Source: Robiginitomaculum sp. (GTDB lineage: Bacteria > Pseudomonadota > Alphaproteobacteria > Caulobacterales > Maricaulaceae). Taken from it: a stretch of DNA of 12,854 bases. Below, piece after piece: positions 6,711 through 12,728 of this stretch (the first letter of the stretch is position 1; each line of letters opens with the position of its first letter). The notes under the pieces were generated by a model. That model was not told the origin of the DNA. It did not search any database and was given only the letters and a program-made list of their open reading frames with translations. The position numbers and the translations under genes were made by a program. The stretch is from positions 1 to 12,854 of the forward strand of contig JALSYJ010000164.1 in assembly GCA_027071965.1 (NCBI GenBank), written 5' to 3'.

Positions 6711-7336
6711 TATTGTTTCGTACCTGTTGCTGTCACGGATGTGTCACAGCGCGGCTCATCATAACTGACGCGACCCCAGATTCCGGTTGCTGTTAATAAT
6801 GGCTCATTTGTGTGTTCAAGAATGATATTGGTTCCTTTACTAATCAACATGTCGGTAATTATGGATAGCGGGTCGCCTGTAGCTGCGCTAATCGCCATAT
6901 CAATAGATCTGTCCAGCTTGTTTTCCGGCGCATTTATAACGTCAATCCTGTCTGCATTGATGACCACCAAATTCACCTTGATGGTTTCCCCGGAACGAAA
7001 ATCGTATAACTGACCTGAATACTCATCAGCATTATCAGTTGGTTTTATTTGCGTTAAAACATTGCTATTACATATTAAATTTCCCCAACGAGCCAAATCG
7101 GAAGTGCGTAAATATCGGGCAGTATTCTTGCCATTATAAGCAATCACTTTCCCGCAGTATTTTTTTGATTTTTTGCTGCACGGTTCTATTGATATAACAG
7201 AACTTGCATCTTGCATTTGCCAATACCCGATAAATGGCGGCGGGCTTGTTGGATCAGGTATGTCATTGCTTATAGTGGTGCAGCCCACCAAAAATATAAA
7301 AACCGCGCTGGATAAATTGAGCTTTTTTGTAATCAT
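6710..7336 (-). CDS. Lipoprotein with DUF2147-like N-terminal half
   Basis: This 208-aa predicted lipoprotein has a lipobox 'FLVG-C' with Cys19 and Thr at +2, which favours the outer membrane. After a short Pro-rich linker (about 27-34), 'FIGYWQMQDASSVISIEPCSKKSKKYCGKVIAYNG' and 'YSGQLYDFRSGETIKVNLVVINADRIDVINAP' follow the DUF2147 core. The C-x7-C pair and a later 'ICN' match the downstream gene. The C-terminal extension (about 135-208) is extra and includes 'TGIWGRVSYDEPRCD'. The start is supported by AGG 8 nt before the ATG. It is the first gene of a coupled pair. The upstream side carries a large inverted repeat (7371-7448) that might affect its expression. Exact function is not recognised. 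Confidence 0.75.
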   Translation of the reverse strand: MITKKLNLSSAVFIFLVGCTTISNDIPDPTSPPPFIGYWQMQDASSVISIEPCSKKSKKYCGKVIAYNGKNTARYLRTSDLARWGNLICNSNVLTQIKPTDNADEYSGQLYDFRSGETIKVNLVVINADRIDVINAPENKLDRSIDMAISAATGDPLSIITDMLISKGTNIILEHTNEPLLTATGIWGRVSYDEPRCDTSVTATGTKQ

Positions 7337-7370
7337 AATGATTACCTATTCAGGCTTGCAAGTGGGTAAG

Positions 7371-7448
7371 GCTCTGGCAGAGCAAATCCTGCGCGGGGGT
7401 GCTCGAATGAGCAAAAGCGGGACGTTAAGGAAACCCCACGCAGGATTT
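7371..7448 (-). ncRNA. Large structured inverted repeat in the barrel-lipoprotein gap
   Basis: AAATCCTGCGCGGGG (7384-7398) pairs with CCCCACGCAGGATTT (7434-7448): 15 bp, with one pair (7394/7438) that is a G-U wobble on the minus-strand RNA but a C-A mismatch on the plus strand. The loop holds a second hairpin, TGCTC-gaat-GAGCA. Next to the stem is GCTCT-ggc-AGAGC (7371-7383). On the minus strand it lies in the barrel gene's 3' region or the lipoprotein gene's leader. On the plus strand it ends in TTTTT like a terminator, but no plus-strand gene precedes it. It may be a terminator/attenuator, a small RNA or a mobile palindromic element. Confidence 0.5.
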
Positions 7449-7483
7449 TTCTTATGATTCTGGTTAATCCGTGATTTTTTGCG

Positions 7484-8083
7484 CTAGAAGCGGAATAATG
7501 CGCCTACAAAAAACTGATTACTTTTCAAATCGCCCATTTTTGCCCGGCGATACTCAACCCGAACCCCGATATTTTCATTAATACCAAGTTCGGCACCGGC
7601 ACCGAGCAGCAATCCACCAGAACGCTTGTTTGTAGAAAAACTTGCAGGAGTGGCGGTACTATTGGTTGCAACAAGGCTTTGCTTGGATGAAGCATAGCCG
7701 CCACGAGCAAAGACAAGAATATTTTCGGTTGCCAGAAATCCAGCCCGGACAGAAGCGTCAAGCGTCAAGCCATTGTCCAGTTTGAAATTAGCCGTACCTT
7801 TTAGTGCTGTTACATCTGATCCGCCACGAGCAATACCTGCCTCTGCGCCTACAACAAATTGATCAGAGACCCGCCAGTCATAACCGGCAAAACCACGGAA
7901 ATTAAAGCCCTTGTCCGTATCTGTTAATTGCACACCACCTGGTGCAGTAATGCTTGCTCCATTACTTTGCAGCCCAAGTTGACCACCAAAAAACGGCCCT
8001 TCAAAATTGTCATCTGCAATTGCCATAGCTGGACTTGCTAATGCTATAGCTGTAGCCAAAGCGGTAATCTTAGTGATATTCAT
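7484..8083 (-). CDS. Outer-membrane beta-barrel protein (Omp25-like porin family)
   Basis: This protein of 199 aa has a clear signal peptide ('MNITKITALATAIALASPAMA', cleaved at about residue 21). The mature part, about 178 aa, fits an 8-strand barrel: alternating strands such as 'FFGGQLGLQS', 'FNFRGFAGYDWRVSDQFVVGAEAGIARGG', 'LDASVRAGFLATENILVFARGGYASS' and 'IGVRVEYRRAKMG'. The last residue is Phe ('FVGALFRF'), the usual BAM-recognition end of outer-membrane proteins. It resembles Omp25/Omp31-type surface proteins of alphaproteobacteria. I chose the ATG at 8083 (GGAGA 5 nt upstream) rather than the upstream in-frame start at 8110, because the signal peptide begins there. It is divergent from the two-component operon, and the repeats between them may control it. 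The loop functions are unknown. Confidence 0.88.
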   Translation of the reverse strand: MNITKITALATAIALASPAMAIADDNFEGPFFGGQLGLQSNGASITAPGGVQLTDTDKGFNFRGFAGYDWRVSDQFVVGAEAGIARGGSDVTALKGTANFKLDNGLTLDASVRAGFLATENILVFARGGYASSKQSLVATNSTATPASFSTNKRSGGLLLGAGAELGINENIGVRVEYRRAKMGDLKSNQFFVGALFRF

Positions 8084-8164
8084 TTTTATCTCCATACTTG
8101 ATGCCACCAATACGGTTGCATTGTTGTTTTATAAAACCTGACTGTCGGTATTCATTGCAGGAAG

Positions 8165-8186
8165 TGTGGAGATTATGTGGAGAGAA
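8165..8186. promoter_or_regulatory. Tandem 11-bp repeat TGTGGAGA (two copies)
   Basis: TGTGGAGATTA (8165-8175) is followed directly by TGTGGAGAGAA (8176-8186), the first eight bases identical, period 11 bp. This is one set of tandem half-sites in the divergent region between the barrel protein and the response regulator, 17 bp (repeat start to repeat start) before a second set of different sequence. It may be a site for a second regulator. Confidence 0.4.
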
Positions 8187-8192
8187 GACATC

Positions 8193-8225
8193 TTCATGAA
8201 ACATTCATGAAACATTCATAAGAAC
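8193..8225. promoter_or_regulatory. OmpR/PhoB-type binding array: three 11-bp repeats
   Basis: TTCATGAAACA (8193-8203), TTCATGAAACA (8204-8214) and TTCATAAGAAC (8215-8225) are contiguous direct repeats, two of them perfect. The 11-bp period is the hallmark of PhoB/OmpR-family dimer sites. A possible -10, TAACTT (8246-8251), lies about 20 bp further, so the array would sit in the -35 region of the regulator gene's promoter, suggesting autoregulation. The divergent barrel gene starts 110 bp to the left. Binding is inferred. Confidence 0.6.
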
Positions 8226-8304
8226 TGCCAAAAGTTTGTAATTTTTAACTTAGAGTGTGTATGCGGAGACCCAGATACCTGACGTTAATAGGGGTAGTAA
8301 GACC

Positions 8305-9000
8305 ATGAACAATTCACTTGTGCTGATTGCAGAGGATGACTTGGAGATATCTGAAATAATTGTTTCCTATCTGGAGCGCGCTGGTTTTCGGACAATCAGA
8401 GCAACAGACGGCGCTGTCACCATGGATCTGTTTAGGCAATTGGAACCGGATATTGTTCTTCTTGATGTGAATATGCCAAAGCGTGACGGCATTGAAGTGT
8501 TGCGTGAAATCAGACAACTTTCTGACACACCAGTTATTATGGTAACTGCCATGACTGAGGACATAGAGAAAGTTTCAGCTCTTAGGCTTGGCGCAGATGA
8601 CTATGTATTAAAGCCATTTAACCCTCTTGAAGTGATTGAGCGTGTCAAGGCGGTGTTGCGCAGAACCAACGGACAGGTAAATGGCATCCGTTCTATCAGG
8701 GTTGGAATGCTGGAAATAAATCTTAACTCGCATGCAATTTTTGTATGCCTTGGAAACAACAAACACCACGTTGTCTTGACACAAACCGAGTTTGCCCTGA
8801 TTGCCCACATGTCATCAATGCCCAAAAAGGCCTATGCGCGCTCGGAACTGGTTGATGCATGCCTTCCAGAAGGTAACGCTTTGGAGCGTACAATCGACAG
8901 TCATATCTCAAATGCACGAAAGAAGTTACAACTGGCCGGCGCCACGGGATTTCTCGAAACTATCAGGGGTGTTGGATATCGACTGGAGCCAATTTCTTGA
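8305..9000 (+). CDS. OmpR-family response regulator (BaeR/AdeR-like)
   Basis: This 231-aa two-component response regulator has a receiver domain at 1-120, with acidic pair Asp11/Asp12, phospho-acceptor Asp54 ('IVLLDVNMP'), Thr81 ('MVTA') and Lys103 ('LKPF'). A winged-helix DNA-binding domain spans about 130-229, with recognition helix 'TIDSHISNARKKL' and the end signature 'ETIRGVGYRL'. 'ALRLGADDYVLKPFNPLEVIERVKAVLRR' is very close to BaeR/AdeR-type regulators, which control envelope or efflux genes. The start is set at 8305 by AGGGG (8290-8294) and the receiver-domain start; the frame is open back to a GTG at 8257 without a good ribosome site. Its stop overlaps the kinase start (TTGA). The 11-bp repeats upstream are its likely own binding site. 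All key residues are intact. Confidence 0.94.
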   Translation: MNNSLVLIAEDDLEISEIIVSYLERAGFRTIRATDGAVTMDLFRQLEPDIVLLDVNMPKRDGIEVLREIRQLSDTPVIMVTAMTEDIEKVSALRLGADDYVLKPFNPLEVIERVKAVLRRTNGQVNGIRSIRVGMLEINLNSHAIFVCLGNNKHHVVLTQTEFALIAHMSSMPKKAYARSELVDACLPEGNALERTIDSHISNARKKLQLAGATGFLETIRGVGYRLEPIS

Positions 9001-10166
9001 GTCGCAAGAGCCTTACATTACGAACACAGCTTTCAATGGCTATGGTCTTTGCCGCTGTTCTTTCTGTATCGGTTTTCATTACCGGAATGGCTATATTTTA
9101 TACTTCCATACAGAAACATTGGGTGAATAGCCTAAATGAAAGCAACCGTGAAACATTACTGTTTCTTATTGATAACAAGACTGTAAATGCAGATGCCCTG
9201 ACCACCTTGATCAACATATTTTCTCTGCAATGGTCAGACCAATATTCCAAAATGGAAGTTTTTGCTTTGCTGGGTTTTGTACTGCTTGCTACTTTAATTT
9301 CAACCGTAATCGGAATTATTGTGGCCAAGCGGCTTAGTTTGCCAATTGAAGTGGTAAGGCACGCTGCCTTGCGGGTTTCTGATGGTGCTCTTGATTTTCA
9401 GGTTGATAAAAAAACCGGCGCTTCTACAGAGGCAGACGATTTGCTAAACGCCTTTAATGAAATGACATATTCGCTAAAAAAGTCTGAAAGAGAATCAAGA
9501 GAAACAACGGCTGCCATTGCCCATGAGCTTCGGACTCCGCTAACTATATTGCAAGGAAGGCTGCAAGGGTTGAAAGACGGTGTATTTGAGCCTTCCAATG
9601 ATATATTTAGTGCATTGCTCGGGCAAGTTGATACCTTGTCGCATATTGTAAATGATCTTGGTACCATATCGAGGTTAAATACCGGCAAATTTGCTTTGGA
9701 ACTGCAACAGGTAAATCTTGCAGATATTGTAATGCAGTCGTGTACCAGCATTGCACCAGATATAAGGGACGAGGGCCTTCAAATAGAAATGCAGCTCGAA
9801 AGTGCCTGGGCCACAGCCGACACAGCAAGGGTTCGTCAAGCCCTCAATGCCCTGCTTACAAATTGCAGGCAATATGCTAAATCTGGAGGAATTATTTATG
9901 TTAAGACCAGACAGCTTGGCAATGGCGCAGAATTAAAAGTGATTGATGAAGGACCTGGTATGGTAGCCGCTGATCATGACAGGGCATTTGATCGCTGGTG
10001 GCGGGCTGATGGTTCACGTTCGCGTATTGATGGTGGTTCGGGATTAGGCTTATCGGTAGTGCAGGTTATTGCTGAAGCGCATGGTGGCACGGCTCGTATC
10101 TGCAATGGCAAAAGCCAAAAAGGACTGATAGTCACAATATTTTTTCCAGAAAGACTCGAGAAATAA
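8997..10166 (+). CDS. Membrane sensor histidine kinase (BaeS/AdeS-like)
   Basis: This kinase of 389 aa is the partner of the preceding regulator. TM1 is at about 12-36, a short periplasmic loop at about 37-86, TM2 at about 87-110, then HAMP (about 111-163). The HisKA domain has His176 in 'AIAHELRTPL'. The ATPase domain has an N box around 'ALLTNCRQYA' (Asn284/Asn289), G1 'DEGPGM' (317-322), 'FDRWWRAD' as F box and G2 'GGSGLGLSVVQ' (346-356). The periplasmic loop is only about 50 residues, so it may sense a membrane or small-protein signal. The start is a TTG overlapping the regulator stop (TTGA), giving a coupled pair; the next Met is residue 14, inside TM1, so the TTG is preferred. It lacks an obvious own Shine-Dalgarno. 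The signal is unknown. Confidence 0.92.
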   Translation: MSRKSLTLRTQLSMAMVFAAVLSVSVFITGMAIFYTSIQKHWVNSLNESNRETLLFLIDNKTVNADALTTLINIFSLQWSDQYSKMEVFALLGFVLLATLISTVIGIIVAKRLSLPIEVVRHAALRVSDGALDFQVDKKTGASTEADDLLNAFNEMTYSLKKSERESRETTAAIAHELRTPLTILQGRLQGLKDGVFEPSNDIFSALLGQVDTLSHIVNDLGTISRLNTGKFALELQQVNLADIVMQSCTSIAPDIRDEGLQIEMQLESAWATADTARVRQALNALLTNCRQYAKSGGIIYVKTRQLGNGAELKVIDEGPGMVAADHDRAFDRWWRADGSRSRIDGGSGLGLSVVQVIAEAHGGTARICNGKSQKGLIVTIFFPERLEK

Positions 10167-10241
10167 TGCAAATGAACATGCTTATAAAACTTGGGATAAG
10201 GCGCAGGGCATTATCGGGCTAAATGTTTCCGGGTGATCATA

Positions 10242-10284
10242 CATGTGCGGGTAAAATCCCGGATTCAAGCCATGAATCCACATG
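10242..10284. repeat. Perfect three-way-junction inverted-repeat element
   Basis: The 43 bp can be partitioned with no unpaired base at the junction: CATGTG / CGGG-taaaat-CCCG / GATTCA-agcca-TGAATC / CACATG. The outer stem pairs 10242-10247 with 10279-10284; the inner hairpins are 10248-10261 and 10262-10278. A weaker outer pairing (GCTA 10218-10221 with TAGC 10290-10293) may extend it to about 76 nt. There is no U-tract on either side, so it is not a standard terminator. It lies in the 165-bp gap after the kinase gene, where I see nothing else. Confidence 0.55.
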
Positions 10285-10331
10285 GAACCTAGCGGCAACC
10301 ATCATTGCATTGCGATGAATGTCCACAGGCT

Positions 10332-10745
10332 CTAGTCCAACTCAATAGAAATTGTATCAATGGTGACATCAGAACGTGAATTGATGACACGCAATACGAG
10401 CGATCCACCTTTTGAGCCAAATGCCGTTGAAAATGTCAGCCGACCATACTGTTTGTTTGTTTGTTTGTTGATCAAGGACTGTCTATAACTCAACCTGTCA
10501 ACGGCAACCGGATTATAATCTATCAAGAGATTCTGTAGATTGTTGCCGGTTATTGTAAAAAACACAGGCCGGCTCATTTCAAGCTGCCCTGCGCCCTTTG
10601 AGGATACAGCCAAATCAAGAAGAGTATAATCATCAACATCTTCTTGCTGATGAACCAGTTTCTTATTTATGGGCACAATTGTTGTTATGCCAGCCCCATC
10701 AGCAGAAACTTCAGCGCTATACCGCAAAACCCCGGCAGCATAGGT
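10332..10745 (-). pseudogene. C-terminal remnant of an unrecognised beta-rich protein
   Basis: About 138 codons end in 'VTIDTISIELD'. The text ('ITTIVPINKKLVHQQEDVDDYTLLDLAV', 'PVFFTITGNNLQNLLIDYN', 'FGSKGGSLVLRVIN') is rich in alternating hydrophobic residues, like a beta-sandwich of a surface or secreted protein. It is not transposase. I do not recognise a family. On its N-terminal side it is joined in frame to an IS630 transposase fragment, so the original start and most of the protein are lost. It contains a (GTTT)n tract coding 'INKQTNKQ'. Whether the chimeric frame is expressed is unknown. The exact junction could be some codons to either side of 10745. Confidence 0.55.
10451..10470. 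repeat. GTTT tetranucleotide tract
   Basis: Four perfect tandem GTTT units are followed by GTTG within the remnant gene. Such tracts change length by slippage and would shift the reading frame; this may be a relic of phase variation or chance. Confidence 0.75.
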
Positions 10746-10890
10746 GCTCTTGTGGCTGGAGAGGTTGTCGAGGATCACCACGTCACCTTTTTCAAGGGTT
10801 GGAGCCAACTGGGTTTCGATATATGTATTGAACAGATCGCGGTTCATCGCGCCATTGATGCCCCATGGCGCATCCATAAGATCACTGCGC
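10746..10890 (-). pseudogene. IS630-family transposase, internal fragment
   Basis: Residues 'DAPWGINGAMNRDLFNTYIETQLAPTLEKGDVVILDNLSSHKS' match the DDE_3 core of IS630 transposases, including the second catalytic Asp in 'ILDNLSSHK'. The fragment stops right after 'HKS', before the last acidic residue of the DDE triad, and continues into an unrelated protein. On the other side it starts abruptly within IS3 orfB sequence ('VTPAALR'). Its missing N-terminus lies at 11229-11276 on the same strand. So an IS3 element entered this transposase gene and later deletion removed the middle of both. In the family, IS630 elements target TA dinucleotides. It cannot be active. Confidence 0.8.
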
Positions 10891-11229
10891 AGGGCGGCAG
10901 GCGTCACCACTTTTTTGAGTTAACGTCCTTCAGAACTGCATTATCGAGCATGGTTTCTCCCAGAAGCTTCTTCAACCGGGCATTCTCGGCCTCCAGCACC
11001 CGCAACGGCTTAGCATCCGACACCTGGACCGCCATACTTCGACTTCCATTTATAGAACGCACCCTGGCTTATCCCGTGACGGCGGCAAACATCCGCCGTT
11101 CGCTGCCCAGATTCCTGTTCTTGCAATATTACGATAATCTGCTCGTCGCTAAATCGGCTTCGTTTCATAGTCCATCTCCTTGATGACGGACTCTACCTTA
11201 AACTGGAGGAAAATACGGGGGACAGGTCA
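10885..11229 (-). mobile_element. Truncated IS3-family element nested in IS630
   Basis: The left end probably starts at 11229 on the minus strand with TGACCTGTCCCCCGTA, which fits IS3 ends beginning TGA. It continues through a Shine-Dalgarno (AAGGAG, 11181-11176), orfA, the A6G slippery heptamer (10916-10910) and only the first codons of orfB ('VTPAALR'). The rest of orfB and the right inverted repeat are gone; the sequence switches to IS630 transposase around 10885-10895. Both elements share 'ALR'-coding sequence at the switch, so recombination at short homology is possible. The left end interrupts the IS630 gene at codon 16. Confidence 0.75.
10904..11168 (-). pseudogene. IS3-family OrfA (HTH), frameshifted
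   Basis: OrfA of IS3 elements is the DNA-binding half of the transposase. It starts 'MKRSRFSDEQIIVILQEQ', continues with HTH text 'TADVCRRHGISQGAFYKWKSKYGG', then leaves frame after residue 47 and stops at a TAA (11012-11010). In the next frame the normal continuation 'VSDAKPLRVLEAENARLKKLLGETMLDNAVLKDVNSKKW' runs to TGA at 10904. The coding length is 3n+1, so a single net frame change explains it. The family's -1 programmed frameshift signal A-AAA-AAG is present at the 3' end (10916-10910) and leads into the orfB frame. The start is supported by AAGGAG 7 nt upstream. It is inactive because of the shift and the missing orfB. Confidence 0.88.
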
Positions 11230-11276
11230 AACGCAACAACCCGTTCGCGAAGCTCCATAGGATAAGGTTTGCCCAT
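11229..11276 (-). pseudogene. IS630-family transposase, N-terminal 16 codons
   Basis: On the minus strand the ATG at 11276 opens 'MGKPYPMELRERVVAF', the usual start of alphaproteobacterial IS630 transposases. It is cut off at GCGTTT (11229) by the IS3 left end. The internal part of the same gene continues at about 10890 on the same strand. Confidence 0.8.
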
Positions 11277-11317
11277 AACTGACCCCTGTAATTGTCAAAA
11301 AAAAGGGAATCACAGTT

Positions 11318-11363
11318 TAGAGCGTTTGGTAATCCCGAATCCAATCAGGCGCAATTCGCTCTA
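11318..11363. repeat. Inverted repeat TAGAGCG/CGCTCTA, possible IS630 outer end
   Basis: TAGAGCG (11318-11324) and CGCTCTA (11357-11363) are perfect 7-bp inverted arms around 32 bp. The right arm overlaps the stop codon of the HlyD gene. It may be the terminal repeat of the IS630 element (TA target next to GAGCG), a small MITE or a weak terminator. The nature is uncertain. Confidence 0.45.
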
Positions 11364-12599
11364 AGTACGGCTTTTTGTTGTAAATAAGGGCTCGAATACC
11401 CACTCAAACAGAGTGCGCCTATCTACGATCAAATCGCCGCTTAATGTCATGCCTGGCAAAAATGGCGTAGTTTTGCCATAAATTTCAATAGTCTGTTTTT
11501 CCAAGCGTACTGTGACTTTATAAACAGACGTTTTATAATCAAAAGGAGATTGCAGTTCACCCGGCAGGAAACTTGCCTTGGATATATTCTGTATTCGGCC
11601 ACTTTGCATTCCAAACTTTTGGTAAGGAAATGCATCTATCATCAAATTCACCTGTTGGTTTGGCTCCAAAAAACCGATGGCGGACGGTGGCACCAATAAA
11701 CTGGCCTCCATTTCTTTACCCATTGGTGAAAGCGATACAACGGGTTTCCCAGGAATGCGTAATTGCCCTACTTGTCCGTGAACCATTATAACTCGCCCGG
11801 CTATTGGAGACCGTATCAGCAACTGGGATGATACCGCTGCTTGTGATTGCTGTTGAATTAAGGAATGTAATTGCTGTCGTAATTCTGAGAGGATACGCTC
11901 TTGCTGATTGGGGAGACTTTTTAATATATGTATGTTGTTTTGAAGATCACTTAATAAGCTCTGACGCACGATTGTTCGTGACTGCACTTTAGCGGTTTCC
12001 GATAGCCAAACTTGTCTTTGTTGCTCAGTTTGCAAGCTAGGCACATGACCAGCCTTACCCAATGTTTCTAGTTTCTCTAACTGCTGAAGGGACATTTTTG
12101 CAGACTTCTTTAAAGTTTGTATCTCGGACGATGCCAATGTTAACTTGGTTTGGAGTTGGGCGTTAGCTGCGGTTAATCTCTCGGCTTCAAGACGGTAGCG
12201 ATCTTTGGTGTTGGCTATCCGCAGGGTGATCTCTTTGATTTGTGCCGACAGAGCTTGCTGAGACAAAACTCCGGCTTTGCCGTTGGCACCTTCTAAATCA
12301 ACATTTAAAGAAAACAGTGGATCCCCTTTTGTTACAATATCTCCGACTTTGATGAAAATATCAGCAATTCGCCCGGATTGGCTTGGTCGAAGCACCACCA
12401 TTCCGCCTGATGGCTCAATCCACCCTTGTGCAGTTTCGCGGCGGTTGAACTCATTGGTCAATAAAAAGAAGATAATCAACGCCGTGGCCATGGTGAAGGT
12501 GATAGTTAATACAGCAAACCCAACAGGTTTAGCCAGTATCACATCGCCGTGAACTTTACGGCGACGATGGGCGAGAGCTTCAGGGCGGAACAGAGTCAT
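11361..12599 (-). CDS. HlyD/CvaA-type membrane fusion protein (export adaptor)
   Basis: This protein of 412 aa is the periplasmic adaptor of a type I/bacteriocin-style exporter, linking an inner-membrane ABC transporter to a TolC-like channel. It has an N-terminal cytoplasmic segment 'MTLFRPEALAHRRRKVHGDVILAKP', one TM helix (about 26-48), a split lipoyl/biotinyl-like domain ('SGRIADIFIKVGDIVTKGDPLFSL' and 'SPIAGRVIMVHGQVGQLRIPGKPVVSLSP') around a long coiled coil (about 115-235), then beta-barrel parts. The end 'LIVDRRTLFEWVFEPLF' is typical of CvaA-like partners of peptidase-domain ABC transporters. The ATG at 12599 is chosen because family members start 'M.LFRPEAL'; an in-frame GTG at 12614 is possible and neither has a clear Shine-Dalgarno. 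The gene seems intact, but no transporter, channel or substrate gene is next to it. It is flanked by IS debris on both sides. Confidence 0.9.
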   Translation of the reverse strand: MTLFRPEALAHRRRKVHGDVILAKPVGFAVLTITFTMATALIIFFLLTNEFNRRETAQGWIEPSGGMVVLRPSQSGRIADIFIKVGDIVTKGDPLFSLNVDLEGANGKAGVLSQQALSAQIKEITLRIANTKDRYRLEAERLTAANAQLQTKLTLASSEIQTLKKSAKMSLQQLEKLETLGKAGHVPSLQTEQQRQVWLSETAKVQSRTIVRQSLLSDLQNNIHILKSLPNQQERILSELRQQLHSLIQQQSQAAVSSQLLIRSPIAGRVIMVHGQVGQLRIPGKPVVSLSPMGKEMEASLLVPPSAIGFLEPNQQVNLMIDAFPYQKFGMQSGRIQNISKASFLPGELQSPFDYKTSVYKVTVRLEKQTIEIYGKTTPFLPGMTLSGDLIVDRRTLFEWVFEPLFTTKSRT

Positions 12600-12620
12600 T
12601 GATTTTACTTTCACAATTAT

Positions 12621-12707
12621 TTAATGTGCTGGATCAGCAGTTTGATAATATGCGGTCATGTTAAGATCATGGTCAAGTCGGCTGATTATTTCCTCGGTAA
12701 TATCCCC
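12621..12707 (-). pseudogene. C-terminal remnant of a gene upstream of the export adaptor
   Basis: An open frame reads 'GDITEEIISRLDHDL' then 'NMTAYYQTADPAH' and a TAA at 12623-12621, 6 bp before the alternative GTG start of the adaptor. An in-frame TAA directly upstream (12710-12708) coincides with the IS5 boundary, so the 5' part of the gene appears replaced by the IS. Close spacing suggests it was co-transcribed with the adaptor. The family is not recognised, and with 28 residues a chance frame cannot be excluded. Confidence 0.4.
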
Positions 12708-12728
12708 TTATTCTAGGCTCAGGGCCTA

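Noticed and set aside
7173..7457. Plus-strand ORF of 94 codons
   Set aside because: It is antisense to the lipoprotein gene and its end is made of the large inverted repeat.
10242..10284. Rho-independent terminator, hammerhead ribozyme or attC site
   Set aside because: No U-tract follows on either strand, the three-way junction has no unpaired core as needed for a hammerhead, and the attC end motifs are missing.
10644..11183. Plus-strand ORF of 179 codons across the IS relics
   Set aside because: It is the antisense shadow of IS3 orfA, the IS630 fragment and the tail protein, all of which read sensibly on the minus strand.
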